A stretch of DNA of 64,000 nt from Porphyridium purpureum (taxonomy: Eukaryota > Rhodophyta > Bangiophyceae > Porphyridiales > Porphyridiaceae): NCBI GenBank assembly GCA_008690995.1, contig VRMN01000001.1:5332001-5396000 (forward strand). Direction: 5' to 3'. The stretch's first letter is position 1, and each line of letters begins with the position of its first letter. Below are positions 37,580 to 46,639 of this stretch, piece by piece. Below the pieces are notes generated by a model, which searched no databases, was not told the DNA's origin, and saw nothing but the letters and a program-made list of their open reading frames with translations. Both the position numbers and the translations under genes were made by a program.

Positions 37580-38350
37580 ATGGATAAGTACCGAAAGGTC
37601 AAGGTTGAGCGGCCGCAGGTGAAGGAGGTCGGACAGGTTGCGGAGGGCGCCGCCATTCCGGAAACGCAGGGAATGGTTTGGGTTGCGGCGGGAGGCAAGA
37701 TTCGTTCATATCTGACTGTATGCACTGAGCTGCTGGGCGGGGATCCAGGCAAGGCCGAAGGGATCACGGTGGTCGGGCTGGGCGAGGCCATCAACAAGAC
37801 CGTCACGGTGGTGGAATGTGTCAAGCGTTTGGTGCCGGGCTTGCACCAGATCACGCAGATATCTACTGTGAGTATCACGGAGGAGTGGGAACCAACTCAG
37901 AAAGGACTCGAGAAGATCCTGACGTCCAAGATCACTTCGTGCATCAAGATATTTCTCACCACGAACCCGGCCGCTTCTCATCCGAGCCACTCGTGCTACC
38001 AGGGTCCGCTACCGTCGCAGACCGAGTCGCCCGAGGCACTGATCGACGCAGTCGTGGAAGACGCGGAAAAGGTGCGCAAGCCTTACAAACTCAGTTCTCG
38101 ACAGAACAAGAAAAAGGCATCCCATGGCGAACAAGCTGGCAAAGGGCGGAACAAGGAAAAGAGCGCCGCGGGTGCCCCCGCTGCTACAGGGTCGGCAGAG
38201 GAGGCCACAGCTACGAAAAAGAATAGCCATAAGGTCAGCAGCAGAAGACGCAAAGCACAAAAGGCCGCCGACGCCAAGAACAGTGCGGAGGCTAACGGCG
38301 GGGAGGCTCCGCCTGCGCAACCGAGCTCGACCGTCAATGATGAGAAGTAA
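37580..38350 (+). CDS. Alba-domain nucleic-acid-binding protein
   Basis: 256 residues from the ATG at 37580 (MDKYRKVKVERPQ). The Alba fold spans ~25-130: GMVWVAAGGKIRSYLTVCTELL, ITVVGLGEAINKTVTVVECVKRLVPGLHQIT, then VSITEEWEPTQKGLEKI and TSCIKIFLT. Eukaryotic Alba proteins bind RNA (RNase P/MRP Rpp20/Rpp25 relatives, stress-granule proteins) and sometimes DNA. The C-terminal ~90 residues are Lys/Ala/Ser-rich and disordered (SRQNKKKASHG, SSRRRKAQKAADAK), probably an RNA-binding tail. Rpp25-like or generic Alba function cannot be separated from sequence alone. Confidence 0.83.
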   Translation: MDKYRKVKVERPQVKEVGQVAEGAAIPETQGMVWVAAGGKIRSYLTVCTELLGGDPGKAEGITVVGLGEAINKTVTVVECVKRLVPGLHQITQISTVSITEEWEPTQKGLEKILTSKITSCIKIFLTTNPAASHPSHSCYQGPLPSQTESPEALIDAVVEDAEKVRKPYKLSSRQNKKKASHGEQAGKGRNKEKSAAGAPAATGSAEEATATKKNSHKVSSRRRKAQKAADAKNSAEANGGEAPPAQPSSTVNDEK

Positions 38351-38702
38351 GAAACCTGCCGGCCAGGTTAATGGTTCTCCACATGTGCGCCTGCAACCTT
38401 GGACTGTTGCGGGATTGCCCCAATGCAGACATGGAAAGCAAATGTCTGAGGAGGTGCAGGAAGCACCGGATTGGCTTCACAGTGTGGCGGCAGAAAGAAC
38501 CCAGAAAGCAAATCAAAGATGCAGGCGTGGGCGCGCTTCAAGTCGTGTGAGACGGCGCATGAAAACTCGGGAGAACCGGGATCCGTCATCTCTCCGTTCG
38601 CATCTCATCTTCTCATCCGATGTGGCCCCGTTGTCAGGAAGGAAATAAAAATCGTTCCGTATCGACGTTACGTTGTTTTCACGATGGTGGTAAGAAGCCT
38701 AC
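38351..38702. other. Convergent 3' region, no gene seen
   Basis: 352 bp between the stops of the Alba and DHDPS genes. AATAAA at 38644-38649. No domain-bearing frame. Confidence 0.5.
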
Positions 38703-39776
38703 CTACAACAATTCCAGGCTCTTCATCAAAGCCGAGAGCTTCTCCTCCACCTGCGGGGTAGGCGCCGTGAGAGGCAGACGACATGGTCCGACACTCCAAC
38801 CCTGCATTCGCAGACAAGCCTTTGCGGGGATCGGGTTGGGCATACAGAACAGGTCGCGGAACAGGTGCGAGTACTTGAAATGGATTTTCATGGCCTCATC
38901 AACCTTGCCCGATGTGTAGTGCTGCATCATCATGGCGAGCTCATTTCCAATAAAGTGGCTGGCAACGCTCACAACACCCGTGCCGCCTAGCGCAAGCAGC
39001 GGCAACGTGAGCGAGTCGTCGCCTGCATACATGTGGAATGTGTCACGCGGGGTGAATCGACGCACTTCCGCAAATTGCTCAAAGTCACCGGCAGCCTCCT
39101 TGGTCGCAATGATGTTCTCAAAGTCGCGAGCCAGCCTGACCGTGGTCTCGGCGGACATATTGATACCACATCGGCCGGGGATGTTGTATAGCATGACCGG
39201 CAGATCCGGCTCGCACTTGGCCACAGCGCCAAAGTGTTGATACAGGCCTTCCTGTGGGGGCTTGTTGTAGTACGGAACTACCTGAAGCGTGCCGTCAAGT
39301 CCAAGCTTGGCGGCTCGCTTGGTGGCCTCGATCGCCTCGAGGGTTGAGTTGGAGCCGGCGCCCGCAATGATCTTGCAACCGGTGGATGCCACGGCATTCT
39401 TACACACGTTGAATAGCTCGTATTGCTCGCTCCAAGTGAGTGTAGGCGACTCACCAGTCGTTCCTCCCACCACAAGCGAATCCGATCCGTTCTTGGCCAG
39501 GTATGCCGCCAGCTGCTCAGCAGCCACATAATCCACGGCCGAGCCGTCGACTTTGAACGGAGTCACCATCGCCGTGATGAGCTTCCCAAAATGAGGTGCC
39601 GAGGAGGAACTGACTTCCGCCTGCATCACCTCCACAACTCGCCGCGACCGCGCTGGGGCCACCGCACGCCGCATCGCGCGTCTCTGCTCGCGCCAGCGCA
39701 GGCTCGATTCAGCATTGCTGCTGCTGCGCGGCGCTGACAGGCAGCCCACACCACACACAAACGCATACGCGGCCAT
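38703..39776 (-). CDS. dapA: 4-Hydroxy-tetrahydrodipicolinate synthase, plastid
   Basis: 357 residues. Condenses pyruvate with aspartate semialdehyde, the first committed step of lysine synthesis. The first ~60 residues (MAAYAFVCGVGCLSAPRSSS, Arg/Ser-rich) look like a plastid transit peptide. The TIM barrel begins at FGKLITAMVTPF. Catalytic features are present: GGTTGESPTLT (pyruvate pocket), VPYYNKPPQEGLY (Tyr), YNIPGRCGINM (Arg) and the Schiff-base Lys in IIATKEAAGDFEQF. NPIPAK near the end is typical. It is divergent from ADAT2 with only 101 bp between the two ATGs. Confidence 0.96.
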   Translation of the reverse strand: MAAYAFVCGVGCLSAPRSSSNAESSLRWREQRRAMRRAVAPARSRRVVEVMQAEVSSSSAPHFGKLITAMVTPFKVDGSAVDYVAAEQLAAYLAKNGSDSLVVGGTTGESPTLTWSEQYELFNVCKNAVASTGCKIIAGAGSNSTLEAIEATKRAAKLGLDGTLQVVPYYNKPPQEGLYQHFGAVAKCEPDLPVMLYNIPGRCGINMSAETTVRLARDFENIIATKEAAGDFEQFAEVRRFTPRDTFHMYAGDDSLTLPLLALGGTGVVSVASHFIGNELAMMMQHYTSGKVDEAMKIHFKYSHLFRDLFCMPNPIPAKACLRMQGWSVGPCRLPLTAPTPQVEEKLSALMKSLELL

Positions 39777-39877
39777 CGTTTCCCGAATGCGCCAGCCGGT
39801 TTGTCTCCTACGGTTGTCTCGCCTCGAAAATACTTCTTGGCGTCGTCGGCGTCAACGGGATCCATCACGGCGTGTGT

Positions 39878-40426
39878 ATGGAACCTCTCGACCACGAGTG
39901 GTTTATGCGCGAGGCATTGGCCGAAGCGCGGGCTGCGTTTGAGCGCGGAGAGGTGCCCGTCGGATGTGTACTAGTGGATGCGCGGACGCGGGAAATTGTT
40001 GGGCGCGGCTCTAACCGGTGTAACGAGCGGATGAATGCTACGCGACACGCCGAACTGGAAGCGTTTGAGGATTGGTGGGCGTCGTCCGGCTCAAATCACA
40101 AAGCTGGAAATGCGTCTGTCGAGCTCGTCGTGTATGTGACCGTTGAGCCTTGCATCATGTGCGCCGCCATGCTCATCGAGCTGCTCCGCAGCAACGCTGA
40201 CACTGCAGCTAGACGGCTTGTGGTGTTTGGATGCCGCAATGAGCGCTTTGGGGGCTGCGGCACCGTACGTGATGTCCACACCGGGTGCTGGGCTGTGCCT
40301 GCAGGGGAAGGCCTGGAAATTATTGATGGTGTTCTTAAGGATGAGGCAGTTCATTTGCTGGAGCGATTCTTTGAGCAGACCAATCCTCTTGCTCCCGTGC
40401 CACGCGTCAAGAGGCCGCGGAAGTAG
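39878..40426 (+). CDS. ADAT2: tRNA-specific adenosine deaminase 2 (ADAT2/Tad2)
   Basis: 182 residues from the ATG at 39878 (MEPLDHEWFMREALAEA). ADAT2 with ADAT3 deaminates A34 to inosine in tRNA anticodons. Zinc site and catalytic Glu are present: NATRHAELEAF (HAE) and TVEPCIMCAAML (PCxxC). GCRNERFGGCGTVRDVH follows the bacterial TadA/ADAT2 pattern. The catalytic Glu shows it is not the inactive ADAT3 partner. The short length and lack of a targeting peptide fit the cytosolic/nuclear enzyme; plastid TadA would be longer at the N-terminus. It converges on the methyltransferase with 60 bp between stops. Confidence 0.93.
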   Translation: MEPLDHEWFMREALAEARAAFERGEVPVGCVLVDARTREIVGRGSNRCNERMNATRHAELEAFEDWWASSGSNHKAGNASVELVVYVTVEPCIMCAAMLIELLRSNADTAARRLVVFGCRNERFGGCGTVRDVHTGCWAVPAGEGLEIIDGVLKDEAVHLLERFFEQTNPLAPVPRVKRPRK

Positions 40427-40486
40427 AGAAGAGACGCCACTCGCATTATTCATTCATGCTCATGGTGTATGCATAGAGGACAGGAT

Positions 40487-41281
40487 TTATGGTTCATTTG
40501 CCACGCGGTAGCTGACCATCAGGCCGTCCTCAATGAGCCCGACAGCCCGTTCCTCGGCACTCACGTACTCGAGCGCGCCTTTGAAAATCTCTGAGCGTTC
40601 GTATTGTGGGTCCGCACGGATCATGCTGATGTAGTCAGGTGCACCAGGATAGATCACATTGTCAGCAGCGACAACACGTGGGGCAAGCCCGGCTGCCTTG
40701 ATTCTGACAAAGTCCGACGCGTAGGCTTCCTTCGCATGGTCCAGAAACAGTAGGTCGATACGCGGTGCGCGGCCGGGGAAGTCCTTTCGAATGCGCTCCT
40801 TCAAGTTGTCGATCTGCTCCGTCAGCGTGCCCAGTAACACATTCGCCTTGTGCTGAAGCCCAGAGTGGGCAAGAACTGTGGTTGCGATAGCCAGACAAAG
40901 CGGGTGTTTTTCAATCGAGTACACTTTGCTTTTGCTGGGCGCGTTGGTCGCAAGCAGAGTCGCCGAGTAGCCCACGTACCCGCCCAGCTCCACCACCACA
41001 GCGCCTTCAGGCAGCGCGCGCACCAGCTCCACGAGCTTGTCACGCTTAACGCCGTCACCCAAATTCATCATCCAATGCTCCCAGCCGAAGCGGTCGATTG
41101 CGGCCAGTGTCCGCTCGGGCTCGCCAGCGGGCACGTTGGTGAGAACCGCCCGCAACATCTCCTCCTCTTTCGAGAGCGGGCGGGCGGGGTCATACCCGTC
41201 AAAGATAGAACGCAAATCCGACCGGCGCATAAGTTTGTGCAGGATCTCGCGGTCCTCCGCGCTGGCAGAGTCGGCGTCCAT
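40487..41281 (-). CDS. Catechol O-methyltransferase-like SAM methyltransferase
   Basis: 264 residues. The Rossmann SAM site is clear: NLGDGVKRDKLVELV then AVVVELGGYVGYSATLLA, the latter matching the VLELGAYCGYSA motif of COMT. YSIEKHPLCLAIA is the acidic-loop strand (Glu contacts the SAM ribose), and IDLLFLDHAKEAYASDF carries the Mg-binding Asp region, with VVAADNVIYPGAPDY (metal-site DN). These are the COMT family's metal-dependent features. The natural substrate is unknown; catechols, phenolics or related diols are possible. No targeting peptide is seen. Confidence 0.88.
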   Translation of the reverse strand: MDADSASAEDREILHKLMRRSDLRSIFDGYDPARPLSKEEEMLRAVLTNVPAGEPERTLAAIDRFGWEHWMMNLGDGVKRDKLVELVRALPEGAVVVELGGYVGYSATLLATNAPSKSKVYSIEKHPLCLAIATTVLAHSGLQHKANVLLGTLTEQIDNLKERIRKDFPGRAPRIDLLFLDHAKEAYASDFVRIKAAGLAPRVVAADNVIYPGAPDYISMIRADPQYERSEIFKGALEYVSAEERAVGLIEDGLMVSYRVANEP

Positions 41282-41524
41282 TGCATAGATCGCCTCCTTC
41301 TCGCGTCGACAATGCGCGCAGCAGAAGCCTCCCTTCCAGTATCCACACCACGACGCGAAACAGCAGCTGGAGTCGTGCCTTGCAAAACGAAAAGTGCAAT
41401 CAGTCTCACATTTCCGCGCGAGTCGACGTCAAGAAGCGCATGGCTGGCTTGTGGAAAGAGAAGTCTATTTAATAGCGCCGCGGCGACGTTCGCGCACGCG
41501 ACGCGCAATGCGGCTAAAAGGGCG

Positions 41525-42529
41525 CTAAAACTTGCCTGAGTTTGGACAAACGTCTGCCGGCAGCACGAGTTCGGAGACATCCCAGTGTTCACATATTTTG
41601 CCGTCTTCTACACGGAAAAGGTCGGCGTGCGCCATTTCGTATCCGGTCCAAAAGACTCGGCTGAGTGTGGCGACGAAATTGCCCTCGGCAACGCACAGGT
41701 GGCACCGGTCGTATCGCAGCGGAGTTTGCTCGATATCGGCGAATTTCATAAACTCTAGAAACGTCGCCATGCCGTCGCCAAACTCTGGATCGTGTTGCAA
41801 ATAACTCTTCTCATTCATGAAATGCGGGAAGCGCTCCACGGCGCGGCCGATGAGGCACTCGTGGATGAAGCCGAGAACAATGGCCTTGTTCTCGGCTGTC
41901 TTTTGTGGATCAGAGACCTCTGTCGGTCCGTCAAATTGAGTCCTGCCCGATGCGTTTGGTGGCTTGATCGGCATCACAACGCTCCAATGTTCGACGATTT
42001 TCCCGCTCTGGTCTGCGTCAAAGAAGCAGAGGGTGTTGTAGACTTCAGATGTATCCGTGCTGATTTCTTTCTGACTATGCCGCAGGTGCAGAAACACGCG
42101 CGGACCTTCTTGCAGCGCGCGCAACACACTCACCTCGACATTTTTACCTTGCCGCGCGGCGTGCTGCGCTTCGTGAAACGCCACAAATCCGTCCTTGCCG
42201 TCCGGCACGCCCGCGGCGTGCTCTTTGTACTGCGCACCGATGTACGCCTCCGCAGCGTCGCGTGGCCGCCCATTCTGCACAGCCTCCATCACCAGCCCGA
42301 TCGCATTTGCCTTGACGTCCCGCGCAACCTCATCCCCTTCCGTGCGTGCTACGCGTCCTCCATCCCCGCCTGCGTCCGCCGCCGTCAGCGCCGAATGAGC
42401 AGTCGCCGCCGCACCTCCTGATGCCACCGCCGCCATCTCAACCTCATCACAATGCGCACGCCGACTTTTCATTCGTCCGTGTTTCTGACGCCCACCACTC
42501 TGCAATCGAACGCCGCAGCTCATTATCAT
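41525..42529 (-). CDS. Tandem SnoaL/NTF2-like domain protein
   Basis: Up to 334 residues from the ATG at 42529; later Met codons at 42472 and 42436 (MAAVASGGAAATAHS) are equally likely starts, as the N-terminus is low complexity. Two NTF2-like cones follow. The first has YIGAQYKEHAAGVPDGKDGFVAFHE and FFDADQSGKIVEHWSVV. The second has SYLQHDPEFGDGMATFLEFMKF and DLFRVEDGKICEHWDVSELV. The D...GKI.EHWD signature marks the predicted SnoaL-like polyketide-cyclase or aldol-type family. Duplicated cones in one chain suggest an internal dimer. Substrate unknown. Its 5' end faces the O-mannosyltransferase gene. Confidence 0.78.
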   Translation of the reverse strand: MIMSCGVRLQSGGRQKHGRMKSRRAHCDEVEMAAVASGGAAATAHSALTAADAGGDGGRVARTEGDEVARDVKANAIGLVMEAVQNGRPRDAAEAYIGAQYKEHAAGVPDGKDGFVAFHEAQHAARQGKNVEVSVLRALQEGPRVFLHLRHSQKEISTDTSEVYNTLCFFDADQSGKIVEHWSVVMPIKPPNASGRTQFDGPTEVSDPQKTAENKAIVLGFIHECLIGRAVERFPHFMNEKSYLQHDPEFGDGMATFLEFMKFADIEQTPLRYDRCHLCVAEGNFVATLSRVFWTGYEMAHADLFRVEDGKICEHWDVSELVLPADVCPNSGKF

Positions 42530-42813
42530 CCGCGCTTCCACCTGGCCCCGAACGTGTTATTGAAAGGCGAGCTCACTGGTGAGACGATGGTCGCGATGGA
42601 CGTGACGACGACGACAGCAAGACTGCGACGAGAGCAGAGTGCGGCAGAGACATCCGGCACAATACCGCGTGTGACAGGCAAGGCTGCCCGACACGACCAG
42701 CAAGCGCGCGGCGCAGAGGCGGCGAACGCGCGCTTGAAGCGCGGCGTGCGCGCGCGCGCGCCATGTCAACATGGAGCGGGCTGGCGGTTTGAGATTTGAA
42801 ATATTAGATATTA

Positions 42814-42826
42814 ACCATTAGGGTTT
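42814..42826 (-). promoter_or_regulatory. Telo-box 13-mer upstream of the O-mannosyltransferase gene
   Basis: ACCATTAGGGTTT, the reverse complement of AAACCCTAATGGT. The identical 13-mer lies at 12752-12764 upstream of the laforin gene. Here it ends 29 bp before the ATG at 42856, so it is at or near the transcription start. In plants AAACCCTA (telo-box) is a promoter element of growth and translation genes; its role in this lineage is inference. Confidence 0.5.
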
Positions 42827-42855
42827 GAGAAGAAACCGATTAACCATTTGGGAAC

Positions 42856-44601
42856 ATGGCGACTTTGCGAGAGGAGGAGACTGTGCGAGAGACAATGAAA
42901 GATCGTGGCGGAGAAAGAATGCGTCGACGCAGTGTGGCAGTGGATGGAGCCGAGCCTGTTCTCACAAGCCGAAGAAATGCCCAAGATGTGCAAAGCATCG
43001 ACAAGAAGGGGCAGACTCGCGCGGAGCGCAGGGATAAAGTGAATCAGTCGGTTGATGCGACGAGCTCCGCTTGGCTCGATGCGCTGTGCGTGGTCAGTCT
43101 CGTGGTCGCAGCGGGGTGGATTCGGTTGTATCGTATTGCCGAACCGGCCGCCGTCGTTTTCGACGAGTTCCACTTTGCGCGCTTCCTCACGTACCTTTCG
43201 GAGAACGTGTTCTTCTTTGACATCCACCCACCGCTCGCCAAGCTCATCATGTTCTTTTCAGCCAAGTTCATCGGCGGCTTCCCGCCCCGTTCTGATCTCA
43301 GCTTCCTGAACCGCATTGGCAACCCTTACCCGGATGACTTTAATTACGTCACGCCGCGCGTGGTGGCGGCCATCTTTGGCACTGCGAGTGTGCCGCTCAT
43401 GTACTTGACGGGGCGCCAAGTCGGGCTCGCACCCGACGTTGCGTTCGTGCTGGGCTGCTTTGTAGCTTTTGATATGAATCATATCATAGAGTCGCGCCTG
43501 GTACTGACCGACTCGCAGCTCATTTTCTTTTGCGCGCTGAGCCTGTTGCTCATGACAAAGCTGTGGAAGTCGCGTGACGGCTCGGCCGCAAGATACGTGC
43601 TCTTGGTCAGCACTGGTCTGGCGTGTGGTGCATGCATGTCGGTCAAGTTTACCGGTCTCGCCACGCCCGCGGTCACAGGCCTCGTGAGCTTAGTTTGGGT
43701 GCGCATTCCGATTTGGCAATGTGCGTTGATCGGTATGATTGGACTCGCCCTTTTCGCATGTGCGTACGCGGTCCTGTTCTCGCTCATGCAGATCTGCGAT
43801 CCAAAAGAGATATACCATCGCTTCGTATCCGTGAATTGGGGTATTAAAGGCGATCCGCGCTTGGAGCAGCTCGACTCTGCGCTGCAGCTCAGGCCATGGG
43901 GGTTCTGGACAAAGCTGTATTACATGAACCGAGAAATGATCTCTGCTAGCGCACGCATCAAGACTCGGCACGAGTGGGAATCAAAGTGGTACGAATGGGC
44001 ACTCAGCCTGCGCGGCATTTTGTACTTTTCAAAGGACCCTGTGCCGCCCGTCGACGCTGACCAGACTTCGACGCGGCTCGTTTCGTGGATTTACCTGATT
44101 GGCAATCCGGTTGTGTATTGGACTACCTTTCTGGCCGTGCTCATCATGAGCGCCTTGATTCTTCTGCGAGCAGGTCTCTCGTACATGCAGTACCGCGCGC
44201 CGCGCAAGCCCTTTAAATCGGCACCAGCCAGGAAAAGCTCTACTGCTGCACCGCACATGTGGAAAGAGCAAATTCAGACAATCTTGACAGATCCAGCTGT
44301 CACGCAGAATCTACAATGGGGCGCTCTGTTTCTCGCGGGCTTCTTGATCAACCTGCTGCCATACATTGGCATTGAGCGATGCGCCTTCCTGTACCACTAC
44401 TTGCCTGGCCTCTGGTATGCAATTTTAATGCTTGGACTGCTTCTGCAAATCGCACTGGGACCTCGCGCTCGTGTGACAGTGTCGATTTGTCTTTGCGTAC
44501 TTGCCGCTGCTGCCTTTTGGTACTTTTCGCCTTGGGTTTATGGCACGCCGATCAGTCTCGAGCACAAAGCATCCTTGCAATGGCTTCCGCGTTGGAACTG
44601 A
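42856..44601 (+). CDS. Protein O-mannosyltransferase (GT39) without MIR domains
   Basis: 581 residues. GT39 enzymes move mannose from dolichol-P-mannose to Ser/Thr of proteins in the ER lumen. After a charged N-terminus and the first membrane helix comes VVFDEFHFARF with the catalytic pair Asp103-Glu104, then FFDIHPPLAKL and LVLTDSQLIFF, all GT39 hallmarks. About ten hydrophobic segments follow, ending in CAFLYHYLPGLWYAILML. Fungal and animal PMTs carry three MIR (beta-trefoil) repeats in a lumenal loop and are ~750 residues; here the loop between GIKGDPRLEQLD and the C-terminal helices has no MIR-like sequence, as in bacterial and archaeal members. A telo-box lies 29 bp upstream. Confidence 0.88.
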   Translation: MATLREEETVRETMKDRGGERMRRRSVAVDGAEPVLTSRRNAQDVQSIDKKGQTRAERRDKVNQSVDATSSAWLDALCVVSLVVAAGWIRLYRIAEPAAVVFDEFHFARFLTYLSENVFFFDIHPPLAKLIMFFSAKFIGGFPPRSDLSFLNRIGNPYPDDFNYVTPRVVAAIFGTASVPLMYLTGRQVGLAPDVAFVLGCFVAFDMNHIIESRLVLTDSQLIFFCALSLLLMTKLWKSRDGSAARYVLLVSTGLACGACMSVKFTGLATPAVTGLVSLVWVRIPIWQCALIGMIGLALFACAYAVLFSLMQICDPKEIYHRFVSVNWGIKGDPRLEQLDSALQLRPWGFWTKLYYMNREMISASARIKTRHEWESKWYEWALSLRGILYFSKDPVPPVDADQTSTRLVSWIYLIGNPVVYWTTFLAVLIMSALILLRAGLSYMQYRAPRKPFKSAPARKSSTAAPHMWKEQIQTILTDPAVTQNLQWGALFLAGFLINLLPYIGIERCAFLYHYLPGLWYAILMLGLLLQIALGPRARVTVSICLCVLAAAAFWYFSPWVYGTPISLEHKASLQWLPRWN

Positions 44602-45020
44602 GGGCGATGATGATCCAGACAGAGACCATATGTACGGTAATCTGGAGATACTGCACATGCATGGTCGCCGTAAAGCCGCTCGAATTTCCCGTGCACATGT
44701 AGACGATGGCCTGGTTCGAACACGGAGATCACCGTAAAGGATCCGAAGGGATGATATTGCTCACCCGGCAATCGATGATCATCCCGGAGACGGACACAAC
44801 TTCGCATGGAAAGGAAGCACTTCTGCGGAGATCGTCTGCGGCCCTTTCTGCCTAGAGCGCCCTTTCGGTCGACTTTGGTGTGCGAGGCCAGTCGTTTGTG
44901 AAGCCGAAATTTCTCGGATTGGGCTCCGAAACTGATCTGGCGGACGCTGTGCAAAATGTGCTCCAAGTGTCCACTTGCCTCATGTGTACTGTCCGTATGG
45001 ACACGATGATCCGCTTGCGT
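44602..45020. other. Convergent 3' region, no gene accepted
   Basis: 419 bp between the stops of the O-mannosyltransferase and TFIIF-beta genes, unusually wide for convergent genes here (others 59-86 bp). An open frame on the minus strand lacks a proper ATG and any domain. Confidence 0.45.
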
Positions 45021-46130
45021 TTATTCTTTACCCTCGCGCTCCTCCTTTTCCTTGAGTTTAAGCTGCACGTTCTCGATGGTGCGTCGGCGGCGCTCGGCAC
45101 TATCTATATCCTTGTCCGTGCGCTGCTGCTGCGTTTTGAATTCATCCTTGAGCTCCCAGGTCCCCGCGTATGGCCCACGGTTGTTGTACACGCACAACTC
45201 CTTTATGATTGGAGTAAGGCGCTGCTTGGACTCATTGCACTCGTTTAGTATGGCCTCGGTCGCCCAGTATGAGTGGCTCTCGAACGCCTTGAAGATTTTT
45301 TGAAGCATTGTCTCGCGCCACTTGTCATCCATGGGCGCTGCGCTTCCACGCTTTAGCAATTCCGCACGGCGGCGCTTCTCATCGCGACTCTTGAAGGATT
45401 CAGTAATCCCGCGAGCCTGCAGCTCTTCCATCTGCGTCCTGCGATACTCCTCTTCTTCCAAGACCTCCATTACGCGCCGGCGCTTAGTGGCCTCTTCTTC
45501 CATGGCCTTTTTCACCCGAGCAAGCTCAGTCGCCTGCTGTGCCTGAACGATACACTCATGCACGACGCGACCTTCGAGACGCACTTTCCCTGTGTCATCT
45601 GCTGGATCGTCCGAGAACACGAGCATTTTGGGCTTCTCCGGCTTGAACTTGACGTTGTACTGTAGAGGCACGCTCGGTACTCTGTTGGTGCCAGCCACTC
45701 TACTTGTTGCGCCGAGAGAGCTCAACTTGGAGTCATGCGCAGCTTCTGTGTCTGCGGGTGAGGATACTGGCACATTGGACTGGTTCAGCAACTTGCGATC
45801 GAACACGAGCGAGCCCATTGGAGGCGCGCTTGCTGTGCTTGCGCCCGCACCGGCATGTCCTGTCGTCTCCGCTTTTCCATTGCTGTCCCGGCCTTCTCCC
45901 GCAACAGTGCTGGCGGGCAGTCGCAGCTCCGCCACTACGGGCGGTGGTTTCGTCGCCCCGGGAGCTGCCGCAGAAGCGTCTCGACGCGCGTACTTTTCGC
46001 ACTGCTGCAAAAGCAACAGCGGCACTTTCATCACATACACCTCGCGCCCCGCGAAGGAGCAGTCTACGGTCCCCGTCAATGTGTATTCATCTGGATTGCT
46101 CAGACGCGTCTCCTCATCCACTTCCTCCAT
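45021..46130 (-). CDS. GTF2F2: Transcription initiation factor IIF beta subunit (RAP30)
   Basis: 369 residues from the ATG at 46130 (MEEVDEETRLSNPDEY). TFIIF escorts RNA polymerase II into the preinitiation complex. The N-terminal dimerisation part includes YTLTGTVDCSFAGREVYVMKVP, broken by a Ser/Ala/Gly-rich loop (~55-160), then VPLQYNVKFKPEKPKMLVFSDD and VRLEGRVVHECIVQ, which match TFIIF-beta blocks. A charged coiled coil (ARVKKAMEEEATKRRRVMEVLEEEE) links to the C-terminal winged helix: LQKIFKAFESHSYWATEAILNE, LTPIIKELCVYNNRGPYAGTWELKDEF. It is longer than human RAP30 (249), mainly through the N-domain loop and the linker. Confidence 0.92.
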   Translation of the reverse strand: MEEVDEETRLSNPDEYTLTGTVDCSFAGREVYVMKVPLLLLQQCEKYARRDASAAAPGATKPPPVVAELRLPASTVAGEGRDSNGKAETTGHAGAGASTASAPPMGSLVFDRKLLNQSNVPVSSPADTEAAHDSKLSSLGATSRVAGTNRVPSVPLQYNVKFKPEKPKMLVFSDDPADDTGKVRLEGRVVHECIVQAQQATELARVKKAMEEEATKRRRVMEVLEEEEYRRTQMEELQARGITESFKSRDEKRRRAELLKRGSAAPMDDKWRETMLQKIFKAFESHSYWATEAILNECNESKQRLTPIIKELCVYNNRGPYAGTWELKDEFKTQQQRTDKDIDSAERRRRTIENVQLKLKEKEEREGKE

Positions 46131-46639
46131 GCCGCAAGGAGCGCCTTGGCACGCACAGAGTCGCAAGCACAACCTCTTCTTTCTCTTGCTACGCTTTCGC
46201 TGGTCAAGTTGGGAAGATGATGACGGACTTTACGCATGAGGAGAACAAGGCGCATCGAGGTGGTGGTTGTATCTCTCGTCGCAGAGCATTCGAAGCGGAA
46301 GCGGAAATATGTTTATCGTTGTGCTCAAGACACTTGGAGAAAGACTTGCATTATGACCACTCAGTACACTAAGCTGCGGCTGCGCAAGTCGAGACATGGC
46401 TCATGAGATTCCCACGCAGCTTCTTGGATTCACACGTCCCCGATGGAAAGAGTCTCATGGAGCTTTTGGCATTGTCCTGCCGCCACGTGAATAAGTGTGA
46501 ATGTCTGAGTATACGCAAGCGCTCGGCAAAGCGCGCCGCTTACGTAGCACGGCTTCTACCACCAAGTCCCGCTGATATGTTGCCTTTTCCCGATTGTTCG
46601 CCAAGCCATTCGAGCATTGCCAAAAACCTTCGAGACAAC
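46131..46639. other. Intergenic region upstream of TFIIF-beta, no gene seen
   Basis: 509 bp between the TFIIF-beta start and the channel gene stop (both minus strand). No domain-bearing frame, repeat or recognised promoter word. Confidence 0.45.

Noticed and set aside
44538-44966. 142-codon minus-strand frame between O-mannosyltransferase and TFIIF-beta
   Set aside because: It overlaps the O-mannosyltransferase C-terminus, lacks a good ATG and has no recognised motif.
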